A stretch of 64,000 nt of DNA from Thiomicrorhabdus aquaedulcis (GCF_004001325.1 NZ_AP018722.1:310001-374000); one strand, 5' to 3'; numbered from the stretch's first letter, positions 49,389-60,423 are shown. The notes: generated from the letters alone by a model not told the origin. Program-made: numbers and translations.

Positions 49389-49450
49389 TCGTAATAAGGT
49401 CTTGTCATCAATCGTAATGACGGGCGGTTTTATAATAATGAGGTAATGAT

Positions 49451-50089
49451 ATGAGTATTGGTATCATTGGTAAGAAGATCGGAATGACACGTGTGTTTAG
49501 TGATGATGGTGTATCTACTCCAGTAACGGTTGTAGAAGTATCATCTAATCGAATTACACAAATTAAGTCAATATTGACTGATGGTTATTCTGCTATTCAA
49601 GTTACCACTGGTTCAGTTCACGCTGGACGTATTAATAAGCCTGCGGCAGGGCATTTCGCTAAAGCGGGTGTTGATGCAGGTCGTGGTTTGTGGGAGTTTC
49701 GTGTTGATTCAGAGTCAGAATTAGATGGATTACAAGTTGGCTCAGAGCTAACTGTATCACGCTTTAATGAGATTTCTGTGGTTGACGTAACTGGTACTAC
49801 TAAAGGTAAGGGTTTTCAAGGTGGCGTTAAGCGTCATAACTTCCGTACTCAAGATGCTACCCACGGTAACTCACTTTCACACCGTTCAAACGGTTCAATC
49901 GGACAAAATCAGACTCCCGGGCGTGTTTTCAAAGGTAAGAAAATGTCAGGGCATATGGGTGATGTTCGTCAAACAACGCAGAACTTAGATTTAGTTAAAA
50001 TTGATACAGAGAATGGTCTGTTATTGATTCGTGGAGCAGTTCCCGGGGCTAAAAATAGTACTGTCATTGTTCGTAAAGCTGTTAAGTAA
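49451..50089 (+). CDS. rplC: 50S ribosomal protein L3
   Basis: 23S rRNA binding protein near the peptidyl transferase centre. The 212-residue protein starts [16 protein letters not shown] and includes [15 protein letters not shown] and the loop [23 protein letters not shown]; its Gln is the methylation site of PrmB in E. coli. rplD starts seven bases after the stop. Confidence 0.98.
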   Translation: MSIGIIGKKIGMTRVFSDDGVSTPVTVVEVSSNRITQIKSILTDGYSAIQVTTGSVHAGRINKPAAGHFAKAGVDAGRGLWEFRVDSESELDGLQVGSELTVSRFNEISVVDVTGTTKGKGFQGGVKRHNFRTQDATHGNSLSHRSNGSIGQNQTPGRVFKGKKMSGHMGDVRQTTQNLDLVKIDTENGLLLIRGAVPGAKNSTVIVRKAVK

Positions 50090-50096
50090 GGTGGGC

Positions 50097-50678
50097 ATGA
50101 TGGATTTAAAATTAATTGAATTATCAAGTGGTAAAGAGTCAGGTTCTGTATCTGTGTCTGATGCTTTATTTGGTGTTGATTTCAATGAAGCGCTTGTTCA
50201 CCAGGTTGTTACTGCTTATATGGCAGCTGGCCGTTCAGGTACTAAAGGGCAAAAGAATCGCGCTGCTGTGAGTGGTGGTGGTGCTAAGCCTTGGAATCAA
50301 AAAGGAACAGGGCGTGCTCGTGCTGGTACCAGTCGCAGTCCTATCTGGGTTGGTGGTGGACGTGCTTTTGCTGCTCAGAATCGTGACTTTTCACAAAAAG
50401 TAAACAAAAAAATGTATCGTGGTGCCATGCGTTCCATCTTTTCTGAATTGAATAGAAGCGGTCGTTTAATTATTGTTGATGAGTTTACGCTGTCTACACC
50501 TAAGACAAAAGAATTTAACGCTAAGTTGGCACAGTTAAATGTAACTGACGCATTGGTTGTTACTGAAGGTTTTGACGAGTATTTATATTTGTCTGCACGT
50601 AATCTTTATCATGCTGATGTTTGTGATGTTGCATCAATTGATCCAGTGAGTTTGGTAGGTTTTCAAAAATTATCATGA
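50097..50678 (+). CDS. rplD: 50S ribosomal protein L4
   Basis: Lines the exit tunnel; in E. coli also regulates the S10 operon. The product is about 193 residues with [23 protein letters not shown] in the tunnel loop. Two ATG codons are adjacent (50097 and 50100) after AAGG, so the first residue is uncertain by one. A longer upstream frame overlapping rplC is not credible. Confidence 0.97.
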   Translation: MMDLKLIELSSGKESGSVSVSDALFGVDFNEALVHQVVTAYMAAGRSGTKGQKNRAAVSGGGAKPWNQKGTGRARAGTSRSPIWVGGGRAFAAQNRDFSQKVNKKMYRGAMRSIFSELNRSGRLIIVDEFTLSTPKTKEFNAKLAQLNVTDALVVTEGFDEYLYLSARNLYHADVCDVASIDPVSLVGFQKLS

Positions 50679-50715
50679 CTCAAGGGGCTGTTAAGCGATT
50701 AGAGGAGCAATTAGC

Positions 50716-51012
50716 ATGAACAATGAAAGAATTCTAAAAGTTTTGCTTGCTCCTCATGTTTCTGAGAAGTCGGCAATTATGGCTGATGCATCTGAGCAAT
50801 ACGTATTTAAAGTTGAGCCTACTGCCACTAAGATTGAAATTAAACAAGCTGTTGAGTCTTTGTTTGATGTTAAGGTTCAATCTGTTAACGTTTTAAATGT
50901 TAAAGGCAAGCGTAAAATATTTAAAGGTCGTAAAGGTCAACGCAATGGCATTCGCAAAGCAATCGTTCGTTTAGCTGCAGGTCAAGAAATTGATTTTGCT
51001 ACTGCTGAGTAA
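50716..51012 (+). CDS. rplW: 50S ribosomal protein L23
   Basis: Sits at the tunnel exit and is the docking site for trigger factor and SRP. The 98-residue protein starts [22 protein letters not shown] and has [22 protein letters not shown] precedes the ATG. Confidence 0.98.
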   Translation: MNNERILKVLLAPHVSEKSAIMADASEQYVFKVEPTATKIEIKQAVESLFDVKVQSVNVLNVKGKRKIFKGRKGQRNGIRKAIVRLAAGQEIDFATAE

Positions 51013-51023
51013 GGAGTTCAAAC

Positions 51024-51866
51024 ATGGCAATTATTAAAAAATCAAAACCGACTTCTCCAGGTCGTCGTTTTGTCGTCAGTGTTGTGGAACCAACCTTGCA
51101 CAAAGGTAAGCCTCACGCAGCATTGTTAGAAAAGCAGTCCAGATCAGGTGGTCGTAATAATAACGGTCGTATTACTGTTCGTCATCAGGGTGGTGGGCAT
51201 AAGCAACACTATCGTTTAGTTGACTTTAAACGTGGCAAAGTTGGTATTCCAGCAACAGTTGAACGTTTAGAATATGATCCAAACAGAACAGCTCACATTG
51301 CATTACTTAAGTATGCAGATGGAGAACGTGCCTATATTATTGCACCAAAAAATTTACTTGCTGGTGCGACAATTGAATCTGGTGAGCATGTAGCAATCAA
51401 AGTTGGTAATTGTTTACCTTTACGCAATATTCCTGTCGGAACAGTTATTCATAACGTCGAGATGCGTCCTGGTAAGGGTGCTCAGATAGCACGTAGTGCT
51501 GGTACTTCTGCGTCTGTTGCTGGTAAAGACGGTGCATATGTTTTGCTAAAGTTAAGATCTGGTGAGATGCGTAAAATTCTTGCTGAATGTAAAGCAACAA
51601 TTGGTGAAGTTGGTAATGCTGAGCATAGCCTACGTAAGCTGGGTAAAGCTGGTGCTAAGCGTTGGCGTGGTGTTCGTCCTACCGTTCGTGGTGTGGCTAT
51701 GAACCCTGTTGATCACCCTCATGGTGGTGGTGAAGGTCGTACCTCTGGTGGTCGTCACCCAGTAACTCCGTGGGGTGTTCCAACCAAAGGTAAGAAAACT
51801 CGTAGCAACAAGCGTACTGATGGAATGATCGTACGTCGTAGAAACAAAAATAAGGATGGACACTAA
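51024..51866 (+). CDS. rplB: 50S ribosomal protein L2
   Basis: Needed for subunit association and peptidyl transferase activity. The 280-residue protein contains the C-terminal signature [17 protein letters not shown] with the conserved His, plus [15 protein letters not shown]. The stop overlaps the rpsS start by one base. Confidence 0.99.
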   Translation: MAIIKKSKPTSPGRRFVVSVVEPTLHKGKPHAALLEKQSRSGGRNNNGRITVRHQGGGHKQHYRLVDFKRGKVGIPATVERLEYDPNRTAHIALLKYADGERAYIIAPKNLLAGATIESGEHVAIKVGNCLPLRNIPVGTVIHNVEMRPGKGAQIARSAGTSASVAGKDGAYVLLKLRSGEMRKILAECKATIGEVGNAEHSLRKLGKAGAKRWRGVRPTVRGVAMNPVDHPHGGGEGRTSGGRHPVTPWGVPTKGKKTRSNKRTDGMIVRRRNKNKDGH

Positions 51867-52141
51867 TGCCACGTTCAGTTAAAAAAGGACCTTTTGTTGA
51901 TCTTCACTTGTATAAGAAAGTGACTGAGGCACAAGAATCTGGTAATAAACGTCCCATTAAAACATGGTCTAGAAGATCGATGATTCTTCCTGACATGATT
52001 GGGTTAACTATCGCAGTTCACAACGGTAAAGAACATATACCAGTTTTCGTTTCTGAAAATATGGTTGGTCATAAGCTGGGTGAATTCTCAATGACGCGTA
52101 CTTATCGTGGCCATGCCGCTGATAAAAAAGCTAAACGATAA
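51866..52141 (+). CDS. rpsS: 30S ribosomal protein S19
   Basis: 30S head protein near the A site. The 91-residue protein starts [19 protein letters not shown] and ends with [23 protein letters not shown]. Confidence 0.99.
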   Translation: MPRSVKKGPFVDLHLYKKVTEAQESGNKRPIKTWSRRSMILPDMIGLTIAVHNGKEHIPVFVSENMVGHKLGEFSMTRTYRGHAADKKAKR

Positions 52142-52154
52142 TTAGGAGAACGTT

Positions 52155-52487
52155 ATGCAAGTAAGTGCAACACATAAATTTGCTCGAATTTCTCCACAAA
52201 AAGCTCGTTTAGTAGTGGATTTAATCCGTGGTAAGGATGTTGAAACGGCAGTAAATATTTTGACTTTTAGTGATAAAAAAGCGGCAGATCTTATAAAGAC
52301 TGTATTAAATTCTGCTATCGCTAATGCCGAAAATAATGAAGGTGCTGATATTGATGAGCTAAAGGTAACTGCAGCTTTTGTTAATGCGGGACCAATCATG
52401 AAGCGTATGCGCGCTCGTGCTAAAGGTCGCGGTAATAGAATCATGAAACGTATCAGTCATATTACTGTTACTGTCGGCGATAAATAA
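52155..52487 (+). CDS. rplV: 50S ribosomal protein L22
   Basis: Tunnel-lining protein; macrolide-resistance mutations occur in its beta hairpin. The 110-residue protein has [20 protein letters not shown] and the hairpin [29 protein letters not shown] with no obvious deletion. Confidence 0.99.
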   Translation: MQVSATHKFARISPQKARLVVDLIRGKDVETAVNILTFSDKKAADLIKTVLNSAIANAENNEGADIDELKVTAAFVNAGPIMKRMRARAKGRGNRIMKRISHITVTVGDK

Positions 52488-52498
52488 GGAGAATCAGA

Positions 52499-53179
52499 AT
52501 GGGTCAAAAAGTACATCCTATCGGAATTCGTCTTGGTATCACTAAGGATTGGAATTCTCGCTGGTATGCAGATAGTAAAAACTATTCTGATTTCCTTATC
52601 AGTGATGTTGAAATTCGTAAAGAAATTAATCAAAAATTGTCACATGCGTCAGTTAGTAAAATTAATATTGAACGTGTTGCAAATGGTGTTCGCGTTACTA
52701 TTCATACTGCCCGTCCGGGCGTTGTAATTGGTAAAAAGGGCGAAGACATTGAAAAGCTAAAGCAAGTGTTGATAGCTAAGACTGGCCTGCCAGTTAATAT
52801 TAATATCGAAGAGATTAAGAAGCCTGAGCTTGATGCTAAGTTAGTAGCAGAAAGCATTGCTCAACAATTAGAAAAACGTATCCAATTTAGACGTGCAATG
52901 AAACGTGCTGTTGGAAATGCTATGCGTTTAGGTGCAGAAGGTATTAAGGTGAATGTTTCTGGTCGTCTAAACGGCGCAGACATTGCTCGTGCTGAATGGT
53001 ATCGTGAAGGGCGTGTCCCGTTACATACATTTCGTGCTGATATTGATTATGCGACATTTGAAGCAGATACTACATACGGTAAGATTGGCGTCAAGGTTTG
53101 GATTTTCAAAGGCGAGAAGCTAGGTAAACTAGCACTTAATGATGATAATCAGTCTAAGGGCAAGAAAGGCCGTAATTAA
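52499..53179 (+). CDS. rpsC: 30S ribosomal protein S3
   Basis: Part of the mRNA entry channel. The 226-residue protein starts [22 protein letters not shown] and has the KH motif [14 protein letters not shown] and the C-terminal [30 protein letters not shown]. Confidence 0.99.
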   Translation: MGQKVHPIGIRLGITKDWNSRWYADSKNYSDFLISDVEIRKEINQKLSHASVSKINIERVANGVRVTIHTARPGVVIGKKGEDIEKLKQVLIAKTGLPVNINIEEIKKPELDAKLVAESIAQQLEKRIQFRRAMKRAVGNAMRLGAEGIKVNVSGRLNGADIARAEWYREGRVPLHTFRADIDYATFEADTTYGKIGVKVWIFKGEKLGKLALNDDNQSKGKKGRN

Positions 53180-53193
53180 AAGGATAACTAACT

Positions 53194-53607
53194 ATGTTAA
53201 TGCCTAAACGTACCAAATTTAGAAAAGTTCACAAAGGACGTAACCGTGGTTTGGCGCAAGTTGGAAACAAAGTTAGCTTCGGTGATTTTGGTCTTAAAGC
53301 CTTAGAACGTGGAAGAATGACTTCTCGTCAAATCGAAGCTGGCCGTCGAGTAATGACTCGTCACGTAAAGCGTGGAGCAAAAATCTGGATTCGAGTGTTT
53401 CCAGATAAACCAATTACCAATAAGCCTTTAGAAGTGCGTATGGGTAAAGGTAAAGGAAGTGTTGAGTACTGGGTAGCACAAATACAACCGGGAAGAGTCT
53501 TGTACGAAATCCAAGGTGTTGAAGAAAAATTAGCACGTGAGGCATTTGAATTAGCCGCTGCTAAGCTACCTTTTAAAACCCAAGTTGTAATTAGAACGGT
53601 GATGTAA
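53194..53607 (+). CDS. rplP: 50S ribosomal protein L16
   Basis: Contacts A-site tRNA. The 137-residue protein starts [11 protein letters not shown], similar to the E. coli [11 protein letters not shown], which supports ATG 53194 over 53200. It includes [13 protein letters not shown] and [13 protein letters not shown]. Confidence 0.98.
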   Translation: MLMPKRTKFRKVHKGRNRGLAQVGNKVSFGDFGLKALERGRMTSRQIEAGRRVMTRHVKRGAKIWIRVFPDKPITNKPLEVRMGKGKGSVEYWVAQIQPGRVLYEIQGVEEKLAREAFELAAAKLPFKTQVVIRTVM

Positions 53608-53799
53608 ATGACTGCTATAGAATTAAATCAAAAGTCTGTTGAAGAGCTAAAAGCTGAATTGCTTAATTTATTAAAAGAACAATTCAATTTAAGAATGCAA
53701 CATGCAACTGGTCAGTTATCTAACTCTTCGCAATTAAGAACGGTTCGCCGTTCAGTTGCGAGAGTTAAAACCATCATTCGTCAAAAAGTGAGTAAATAA
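53608..53799 (+). CDS. rpmC: 50S ribosomal protein L29
   Basis: Small tunnel-exit protein of 63 residues made of two helices, with [20 protein letters not shown] and [14 protein letters not shown]. Starts directly after the rplP stop. Confidence 0.96.
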   Translation: MTAIELNQKSVEELKAELLNLLKEQFNLRMQHATGQLSNSSQLRTVRRSVARVKTIIRQKVSK

Positions 53800-53801
53800 G
53801 A

Positions 53802-54065
53802 ATGGCTGGTCAAGAAAGCAAAGCAAGAACAATGCAAGGTTTGGTTGTAAGTAACGGAATGCAAGATTCTATTGTTGTACTTACATCACGCTTCATTAAA
53901 CATGCAAAATATAAAAAGTTTATTAAAAAATCTACTAAAGTTATGGCTCATGATGCTACAAATGTCTGTGGCGTTGGAGATACGGTAACCATTCAAGAAT
54001 GTAAGCCTATTTCTAAAAATAAGTCTTGGACATTAGTTAGTGTAGATGTAAAAGCAAAAATTTAA
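53802..54065 (+). CDS. rpsQ: 30S ribosomal protein S17
   Basis: Binds 16S rRNA helix 11. The 87-residue protein has [17 protein letters not shown] and [16 protein letters not shown] followed by [18 protein letters not shown]. Last gene of the S10 operon. Confidence 0.98.
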   Translation: MAGQESKARTMQGLVVSNGMQDSIVVLTSRFIKHAKYKKFIKKSTKVMAHDATNVCGVGDTVTIQECKPISKNKSWTLVSVDVKAKI

Positions 54066-54070
54066 GTTTT

Positions 54071-54100
54071 TAGACATTACTTAATATTTTCTGTTATAAT
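54071..54100 (+). promoter_or_regulatory. probable spc operon promoter
   Basis: TAGACA and a perfect TATAAT with 18-base spacing in the 142-base rpsQ-rplN gap, the position of Pspc in E. coli. Confidence 0.6.
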
Positions 54101-54207
54101 TTGTAAATATTGAAACCGCTTTAAGAGTTAAGCCTGATTTTATTAGGAACTGACTTTTTTAGTGGTTTTTGTGCTGTAAGTAAATTATTTATGGATGGAG
54201 ATCCACC

Positions 54208-54576
54208 ATGATTCAGATGCAAACTGTGCTTGAAGTCGCTGACAATAGCGGTGCACGACGTGTCCAGTGTATAAAAGTATTGGGCGGCTCACACCGTCGT
54301 TATGCTCACATTGGTGACGTGATTAAAGTGAGCGTAAAAGAAGCTACGCCGCGTGGTAAGGTTAAGAAAGGCGATGTTTATAATGCTGTTGTAGTTCGTA
54401 CTGCAAGTGGTGTTAGACGTCCAGATGGCTCACTTATTAAGTTTGATGGTAATGCTGCCGTTATGCTAAATAATAAACATGAGCCTATTGGTACTCGTAT
54501 TTTTGGCCCGGTCACGCGTGAACTTCGTAACGAAAAGTTTATGAAGATTGTTTCATTAGCTCCTGAAGTTCTATAA
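54208..54576 (+). CDS. rplN: 50S ribosomal protein L14
   Basis: Interface protein forming bridges to 16S rRNA. The 122-residue protein starts [27 protein letters not shown] and has the signature [20 protein letters not shown] strong GGAG site precedes the ATG. First gene of the spc operon. Confidence 0.99.
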   Translation: MIQMQTVLEVADNSGARRVQCIKVLGGSHRRYAHIGDVIKVSVKEATPRGKVKKGDVYNAVVVRTASGVRRPDGSLIKFDGNAAVMLNNKHEPIGTRIFGPVTRELRNEKFMKIVSLAPEVL

Positions 54577-54586
54577 GGAAAAAGTG

Positions 54587-54901
54587 ATGAATCGTTTAAG
54601 AAAAGGTGATGAAATTATCGTTACTACAGGTAAAGACAAGGGTAAACGCGGTTCGGTTTCTAAAGTTTTTGCTGACGGTAAAGTTATGGTAGATGGTATT
54701 AATTTAGTTAAAAAGCATACTAAGGCAAATCCTACAACAGGATCAGCTGGTGGGATTATTTCTAAAGAAATGCCGATCGATGCCTCTAATGTGGCTTTAA
54801 TCAATCCTGATACCAATAAAGCCGATAAGATTGGTTTTAAATTGGACGGTGATGTGAAAATCCGATTTTTTAAATCTACTGGTAAAGCGGTAAACGCTTA
54901 A
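54587..54901 (+). CDS. rplX: 50S ribosomal protein L24
   Basis: Assembly-initiator protein with a KOW motif (RKGDEIIVTTGKDKGKRGSV). The 104-residue protein starts at ATG 54587 after AAGGA; an in-frame GTG three bases upstream is less likely. Confidence 0.97.
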   Translation: MNRLRKGDEIIVTTGKDKGKRGSVSKVFADGKVMVDGINLVKKHTKANPTTGSAGGIISKEMPIDASNVALINPDTNKADKIGFKLDGDVKIRFFKSTGKAVNA

Positions 54902-54915
54902 TTAAGGGTAGAACA

Positions 54916-55454
54916 ATGGCAACATTACAAAAAAATATAAAGACCAAGTTGTTCCGATGTTAATGGAACAGTTTGGGTACAAGTCTCCAATGCAAGCTCC
55001 AAAGTTAACTAAAATAACCATAAATATGGGCGTTGGTGAAGCGATTGGCGATAAAAAAGTGTTGGATAATGCAGTTTCTGATATGGAAGCAATTTCAGGG
55101 CAGAAAGCTGTAAGAACTCTTGCTCGTAAGTCTGTAGCAAGCTTTAAAGTACGCGATGGTTACCCTTTAGGTTGCAAAGTGACTTTACGTGGCGAACAAA
55201 TGTATGAGTTTCTTGATCGACTAATTAATATTGCTTTACCACGTGTAAGAGATTTTCGTGGTGTAAATCCGAAGGGATTTGATGGCCGAGGTAATTATAA
55301 CTTGGGTCTTAAAGAGCAAATTATTTTCCCTGAGATTGAGTTCGAGAAGGTGGATAAAATTCGTGGAATGGATATTAACTTCGTCACGACTGCTAATACT
55401 AATGACGAGGCCAAAGCACTTTTAGAAGCCTTTAATTTTCCATTTAAGAAATAA
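54916..55454 (+). CDS. rplE: 50S ribosomal protein L5 (single-base frameshift near start)
   Basis: Binds 5S rRNA in the central protuberance. The start ATG 54916 gives MATLQK, then a run of seven A (54929-54935) is one short. One more A restores [17 protein letters not shown] and gives 179 residues, the same length as in E. coli. The remainder, including [12 protein letters not shown] and [17 protein letters not shown], is intact. Most likely a sequence error. Confidence 0.95.
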
Positions 55455-55465
55455 GGGATTTTCTG

Positions 55466-55771
55466 ATGGCTAAGCAATCAATGATTCAACGAGAAAAGAA
55501 ACGAGCTGAAACAGTTGCTAAATTTTCTGCAAAGCGTGCTTTGTATAAAGAGCAAATTGTTAATATGTCATTAAGTTTCGAAGAGCGTATGGAAGCTATG
55601 GATAAGTTGCAAGAACTTCCACGTAATGCTTCTCCTGTTCGTCAGCGTAATCGCTGTAGAATTACGGGGCGCCCACACGGCGTATACAGAAAGTTTGGTT
55701 TGTCACGTAACATGCTACGTCAGTTAGCTATGCAAGGTGATGTTCCTGGTTTAAGAAAAGCCAGTTGGTAA
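55466..55771 (+). CDS. rpsN: 30S ribosomal protein S14
   Basis: The 101-residue zinc-free (C-minus) form: in the [21 protein letters not shown] region only one Cys remains of the four zinc ligands. Start [13 protein letters not shown]. Located between L5 and S8 as usual. Confidence 0.98.
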   Translation: MAKQSMIQREKKRAETVAKFSAKRALYKEQIVNMSLSFEERMEAMDKLQELPRNASPVRQRNRCRITGRPHGVYRKFGLSRNMLRQLAMQGDVPGLRKASW

Positions 55772-55783
55772 GGATAATTATCT

Positions 55784-56179
55784 ATGAGTATGTCTGATCC
55801 AATCGCTGATATGTTAACTCGCATTCGTAACGGCCAAATGGCTGGTCACGCTAGCGTATCTATGTCATCTTCAAAAGTAAAAGTAGCTGTTGCGAAATTG
55901 CTGGGTGATGAAGGTTATATATCTGCATTTAGTATTAAAGAAAATGATGGTAAAGCTGAGTTATCAGTTGATCTTAAGTATTTTGACGGTAAGCCTGTTA
56001 TTGACATGATTAAACGTGTTAGTCGTCCAGGTTTACGAGTTTATAAAAACAAAGATGAATTACCTGAAGTCATCGGTGGTCTTGGTATCGCTGTAATTTC
56101 AACATCTAAGGGTATTATGACCGACCGTGATGCGCGTAAAGCTGGCATTGGTGGTGAGGTTGTTTGTTACGTAGCATAA
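55784..56179 (+). CDS. rpsH: 30S ribosomal protein S8
   Basis: 16S rRNA binding protein; in E. coli also represses the spc operon by binding the rplE mRNA start. The 131-residue protein starts [18 protein letters not shown] and ends with [22 protein letters not shown]. Confidence 0.99.
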   Translation: MSMSDPIADMLTRIRNGQMAGHASVSMSSSKVKVAVAKLLGDEGYISAFSIKENDGKAELSVDLKYFDGKPVIDMIKRVSRPGLRVYKNKDELPEVIGGLGIAVISTSKGIMTDRDARKAGIGGEVVCYVA

Positions 56180-56189
56180 GGAGTTAGGT

Positions 56190-56723
56190 ATGTCTAGAAT
56201 TGCGAAAGCTCCTGTTACGTTACCAAATGGTGTTGAAATTAGCATTAATGGTACAGAAGTAACAGTTAAAGGTTCAAAAGCGACCTTAACAAAAGTTATA
56301 AATTCAGCTGTCAATATTAATAACGTAGATGGTTCTATTGTTTGTACTCCGGTCGAGGGTGCAGCAAATGGTTGGGCGCAGGCTGGAACAGCTCGTGCTT
56401 TAATCAATAACATGGTTATTGGTGTTACAGAAGGTTTTGAAAAGAAATTACAGTTAGTTGGTGTTGGTTATCGTGCAAAAGCTGAGGGTTCTGTACTTGA
56501 TTTGACCCTAGGTTTTTCGCATCCTGTAAAGCATATATTGCCAGCGGGTATTACTGTAGAAACTCCAACTCAAACTGAAATCGTTGTAAAAGGTGCTGAT
56601 AAGCAAGTTGTTGGTCAAGTTGCTGCAGAAATCCGTGGATACCGTCCTCCTGAGCCTTATAAAGGTAAGGGTGTTAAGTATGCTGGTGAACGCATTTTAC
56701 GTAAAGAAGCTAAGAAGAAATAA
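56190..56723 (+). CDS. rplF: 50S ribosomal protein L6
   Basis: Located near the GTPase centre. The 177-residue protein has [17 protein letters not shown] and the C-terminal [19 protein letters not shown] motif. Confidence 0.99.
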   Translation: MSRIAKAPVTLPNGVEISINGTEVTVKGSKATLTKVINSAVNINNVDGSIVCTPVEGAANGWAQAGTARALINNMVIGVTEGFEKKLQLVGVGYRAKAEGSVLDLTLGFSHPVKHILPAGITVETPTQTEIVVKGADKQVVGQVAAEIRGYRPPEPYKGKGVKYAGERILRKEAKKK

Positions 56724-56737
56724 GGCTGGAAATTAAT

Positions 56738-57090
56738 ATGAATAAAAAAGCAGCCCGTCTTCGTAGAGCCAAGAAAACTCGTGGAAAAATTGCTGAACTT
56801 CAAATGCCTAGATTGTGCGTGTTTCGTACATCTCAGCACATTTATGCTCAGTTGTTTTCTGCCGATGGTACGCAAGTAATTGCTTCTAGCTCTACTGTAC
56901 AAGCGGACGTTAAAAAGAAATTAGCAACACTGGTAATAAAGATGCCGCTAAAGCAGTTGGAAAGTCGATTGCATTAAAAGCAGTATCTGCTGGTATTACA
57001 TCTGTTGCCTTTGATCGTTCAGGTTTTAAATATCACGGACGTATCCAACAATTAGCAGACTCAGCCCGTGAAAACGGTCTTGAATTTTAA
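56738..57090 (+). CDS. rplR: 50S ribosomal protein L18 (single-base frameshift)
   Basis: Binds 5S rRNA. The frame breaks at 56926-56927, where GCAACAC should read GCAAACAC; the added A restores [22 protein letters not shown] through [18 protein letters not shown] and gives 117 residues, the E. coli length. Only two A remain at the site, so polymerase slippage could not easily repair it. Most likely a sequence error. Confidence 0.94.
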
Positions 57091-57104
57091 TAGAAGGATT
57101 TATT

Positions 57105-57614
57105 ATGTCTTCACGTGAATTACAAGATGCATCTGATGGACTAATTGAGAAATTAGTGAACGTGCGTCGTGTCGCTAAAGTTGTAAAGGGTGGACGTGTG
57201 TTTGCTTTTTCAGCTTTAGCAGTAGTAGGTGATGGTGAAGGTCGTGTAGGTTATGGTAGCGGTAAAGCTAGCGAAGTACCTGTAGCGATCAAAAAAGCCA
57301 TGGAAAAAGCTCGTCGTAATATGAAAGACGTTCAATTAAATAATGGAACAATCCAATACCCTGTTAATTTTAAGCAAGGTGCAGCAAACATTGTTATGTT
57401 GCCAGCGTCTGAGGGTACTGGGGTTATTGCTGGTGGTGCAATGCGTGCTGTTCTTGAAGCAGCTGGTGTAAAGGATGTATTATCTAAGTGTGTCGGGACA
57501 ACGCGTCCGGTAAACGTAGTACGTTCAACAGTTAATGCTCTAACGGGTATGAACAGTCCTGAATACATTGCAGCTAAACGTGGTAAAACCGTTTCTGAAA
57601 TCGTAGGTGGTTAA
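57105..57614 (+). CDS. rpsE: 30S ribosomal protein S5
   Basis: Decoding-fidelity protein and part of the mRNA entry site. The 169-residue protein has the signature [29 protein letters not shown] and [19 protein letters not shown]. One base separates it from rpmD. Confidence 0.99.
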   Translation: MSSRELQDASDGLIEKLVNVRRVAKVVKGGRVFAFSALAVVGDGEGRVGYGSGKASEVPVAIKKAMEKARRNMKDVQLNNGTIQYPVNFKQGAANIVMLPASEGTGVIAGGAMRAVLEAAGVKDVLSKCVGTTRPVNVVRSTVNALTGMNSPEYIAAKRGKTVSEIVGG

Positions 57615-57615
57615 C

Positions 57616-57804
57616 ATGTCAGATAAGAAATTTGTAACTGTGACATTAGTTAAAAGTCCAATCGGTCGCCTGCCTAATCATAGAGCGTGTGTTGCTGGTC
57701 TTGGTTTAAGAAGAATGCACCATACTGTAACTGTTGTTGATACCCCTGCAAATCGTGGGATGATCAATAAGGTTTCTTATTTGTTAAAAGTAGAGGGTGC
57801 ATAA
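57616..57804 (+). CDS. rpmD: 50S ribosomal protein L30
   Basis: A 62-residue protein ([18 protein letters not shown], then [25 protein letters not shown]). The start ATG 57616 is set by homology; a frame from 57607 would add three residues overlapping rpsE. Confidence 0.97.
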   Translation: MSDKKFVTVTLVKSPIGRLPNHRACVAGLGLRRMHHTVTVVDTPANRGMINKVSYLLKVEGA

Positions 57805-57806
57805 TT

Positions 57807-58240
57807 ATGTTATTAAATTCTCTTAAGCCTGCAGATGGTTCAACATCTGAAAGAAAGCGCGTTGGACGTGGTCAGGGTTCTGGCTGGGGAAAAATGGGTG
57901 GACGTGGTCATAAAGGACAAAAGTCTCGTTCTGGTGGTATGCCAAGAATTGGTTTTGAGGGCGGTCAAATGCCTATTCAAAGAAGACTTCCAAAAGTAGG
58001 ATTTTCTTCTAGAACTTCAGCTTACGTTACTGAAATACGTCTAGATACACTTTCTAAAATTTCGACAGATATTATTGATATTGCTGTTTTAAAGCAGCAG
58101 ATTTAATTTCTGACAAAATTAAGGTTGTTAAGGTAATAAATTCTGGTGAGCTTACTAAAGCAGTTAAATTATCAGGAATTAAAGCCACTGCGGGTGCCAA
58201 GGCTGCTATTGAAGCTGCTGGTGGTAGCGTAGAAGCCTGA
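57807..58240 (+). CDS. rplO: 50S ribosomal protein L15 (single-base frameshift)
   Basis: Late-assembly 50S protein. It starts [29 protein letters not shown]. The frame breaks at three A (58091-58093). One more A restores [29 protein letters not shown] to the TGA at 58240, giving 144 residues as in E. coli. Without it, translation stops at 58106. Most likely a sequence error. secY follows after two bases. Confidence 0.94.
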
Positions 58241-58242
58241 TT

Positions 58243-59553
58243 ATGAATAGTTCTATTGCATCAACAGGTATGAGTGATTTAAAGAATCGAATTCTATTCG
58301 TTTTAGGTGCGATAATCGTCTACCGATTAGGTACACATATACCGGTACCATCTATTGATCCGATTGCTTTAGCTGCAATGTTTGAACAGCAAAAGGGCAC
58401 TATTTTAGACATGTTCAACATGTTTTCAGGTGGTGCACTTGAGCGTTTATCTATTTTCGCACTAGGAATTATGCCTTATATTTCGGCATCTATTATTATG
58501 CAGCTGTTAACGGTTGTTTCACCTACTTTAGAACAACTAAAAAAGGATGGTGAGCAAGGTCGTCGAAAAATAACGCAATATACTAGAATGGGAACGGTTG
58601 TTTTAGCAACTTTCCAAGGTTTAGGTGTCGCTATAGCCTTAGAATCCCAAAATATTAATGGCATGGCCGTTGTTATTGATCCAGGTCTTTTGTTTAAAAT
58701 CACAGCAGTATTTACTCTCGTTGGAGGAACTATATTTTTAATGTGGTTAGGTGAGCAAATAACAGAACGTGGTATAGGTAATGGTATTTCTATCATTATC
58801 TTTGCCGGGATTGTTGCTGGTCTTCCTTCTGCCCTTGGTGGTACGTTTGAACAAGTAAATACTGGGGCAATGCATGCTATTACTGTTTTTATATTATTAG
58901 CATTAGTTTTTGCGGTCATTGCGTTTGTTGTTTTTGTAGAGCGCGGTCAACGTCGTATACCAGTTCATTATGCGCAAAAAATGCGTGGAAGAAAATTATA
59001 TGGTGGTCAAGAAAGTCATCTACCACTTAAGTTGAATATGGCGGGTGTAATTCCTCCAATTTTTGCTTCTAGTATAATTTTGTTTCCAGCAACTCTTGGT
59101 GGTTGGTTTGGAGCTGCAGAGGGAATGGGTTGGTTAAAAGACATTGCTACCACAATGTCGCCTGGTCAACCTTTGTACGTATTGTTGTATGCTTTAGCGA
59201 TTATTTTCTTTTGCTTTTTTTATACAGCAATAGTGTTTAATCCTAAGGAGACAGCAGACAATTTGCGGAAGTCTGGTGCTTATCTGCCTGGTATTCGCCC
59301 AGGTGCACAGACTGCTCGTCATATTGACGGTATCATGGGTCGACTAACCTTAGCAGGTGCTATTTATATAACAGCAGTTTGCTTGTTGCCAGAATTTTTA
59401 ATTTTATATTGGAATGTTCCGTTTTACTTTGGGGGCACTTCTTTATTGATTATAGTTATTGTAGTTATGGATTTTATGACTTCAGTACAGGCACAAATGC
59501 AATCTAGTCAGTATGAAAGTATGATGAAAAAATCAAAATTAAAAGGTAAATAA
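58243..59553 (+). CDS. secY: preprotein translocase subunit SecY
   Basis: Ten-helix core of the SecYEG export channel. The 436-residue protein has [25 protein letters not shown], the plug and lateral-gate helices, the cytoplasmic loop [26 protein letters not shown] and the C-terminal [21 protein letters not shown]. It is placed after rplO as usual, but rpmJ (L36) does not follow. Confidence 0.98.
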   Translation: MNSSIASTGMSDLKNRILFVLGAIIVYRLGTHIPVPSIDPIALAAMFEQQKGTILDMFNMFSGGALERLSIFALGIMPYISASIIMQLLTVVSPTLEQLKKDGEQGRRKITQYTRMGTVVLATFQGLGVAIALESQNINGMAVVIDPGLLFKITAVFTLVGGTIFLMWLGEQITERGIGNGISIIIFAGIVAGLPSALGGTFEQVNTGAMHAITVFILLALVFAVIAFVVFVERGQRRIPVHYAQKMRGRKLYGGQESHLPLKLNMAGVIPPIFASSIILFPATLGGWFGAAEGMGWLKDIATTMSPGQPLYVLLYALAIIFFCFFYTAIVFNPKETADNLRKSGAYLPGIRPGAQTARHIDGIMGRLTLAGAIYITAVCLLPEFLILYWNVPFYFGGTSLLIIVIVVMDFMTSVQAQMQSSQYESMMKKSKLKGK

Positions 59554-59566
59554 CCAATATTGGTTA
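59551..59566. repeat. 16-bp palindrome at the secY stop
   Basis: TAACCAATATTGGTTA is a perfect palindrome that begins at the secY stop codon. It precedes the alpha operon promoter by about 30 bases. It could be an operator or an mRNA end structure. Confidence 0.6.
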
Positions 59567-59595
59567 TAAATCTAGTATTTAGAGTGGAAGACGGG

Positions 59596-59601
59596 TATAA
59601 T
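59596..59601 (+). promoter_or_regulatory. probable -10 box of the alpha operon promoter
   Basis: A perfect TATAAT 41 bases before rpsM, preceded by GG. The -35 region is weak (TAGTAT at 17-base spacing). Confidence 0.45.
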
Positions 59602-59641
59602 CGCTCGTTTTTCAGTAGATGGAATTAAAGGGAGCGTCAAA

Positions 59642-59998
59642 ATGGCTCGTATTGCCGGCGTAAACATACCAGTAAACAAACACGTTGTTATTGGATTGAC
59701 TTCGATCTACGGGATTGGTTCAACTTCAGCAAAAGCAATTTGTGTTGCTGTGAAAATTGATCCAAGCACGAAAGTTCGATTACTGACTGAAGACCAGTTA
59801 GAAGCACTTCGTTCAGAAGTATTAAATTTCACGATCGAAGGTGATCTTCGTCGTAAAGTATCTATGGACATTAAACGTTTAATGGACATGGGTTGCTACC
59901 GAGGAATTCGTCACCGTCGTAGCCTACCTCTTCGTGGGCAACGTACTAAGACTAATGCACGCACTCGTAAGGGTCCAGTTAGACCTATTAAGAGATAA
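59642..59998 (+). CDS. rpsM: 30S ribosomal protein S13
   Basis: 30S head protein contacting P-site tRNA. The 118-residue protein starts [26 protein letters not shown] and ends with the [15 protein letters not shown] signature. Confidence 0.99.
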   Translation: MARIAGVNIPVNKHVVIGLTSIYGIGSTSAKAICVAVKIDPSTKVRLLTEDQLEALRSEVLNFTIEGDLRRKVSMDIKRLMDMGCYRGIRHRRSLPLRGQRTKTNARTRKGPVRPIKR

Positions 59999-60019
59999 TG
60001 CGTAATTGCGAGATAAGAT

Positions 60020-60409
60020 ATGGCAAAACCAAATTCGCGTGTTAAAAAGAAAGTAAAACAAGTTGTTACCGATGCAATTGCACACGTGCATGCAAGCTTT
60101 AACAACACAATTGTGACAATTACAGACCGTCAAGGTAATGCATTGTGCTGGGCAACATCAGGTGGTAGTGGTTTTCGCGGATCACGTAAAAGTACCCCTT
60201 TTGCAGCACAAGTAGCAGCCGAGAAAGCTGGAATGGTAGCGCATGACTATGGTGTAAAAAACATGGAAGTTTTAGTAAAAGGTCCAGGCCCAGGCCGTGA
60301 CTCAGCTGTCCGTGGTTTACACAGTGCTGGTTTCAAAATTACGTCAATTGCTGATGTAACTCCGATTCCACACAATGGTTGCCGTCCACCTAAGAAACGT
60401 CGCGTTTAA
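60020..60409 (+). CDS. rpsK: 30S ribosomal protein S11
   Basis: Platform protein near the E-site codon. The 129-residue protein has [19 protein letters not shown] and the C-terminal [23 protein letters not shown]. Confidence 0.99.
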   Translation: MAKPNSRVKKKVKQVVTDAIAHVHASFNNTIVTITDRQGNALCWATSGGSGFRGSRKSTPFAAQVAAEKAGMVAHDYGVKNMEVLVKGPGPGRDSAVRGLHSAGFKITSIADVTPIPHNGCRPPKKRRV

Positions 60410-60423
60410 TATTTGAGGTAAAC

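Noticed and set aside
33314-58093. Programmed frameshifting in nusG, rpoC, fusA, rplE, rplR and rplO
   Set aside because: No slippery heptamer with a downstream structure is shared, several sites have very short A runs, and such core proteins are not known to be recoded this way.
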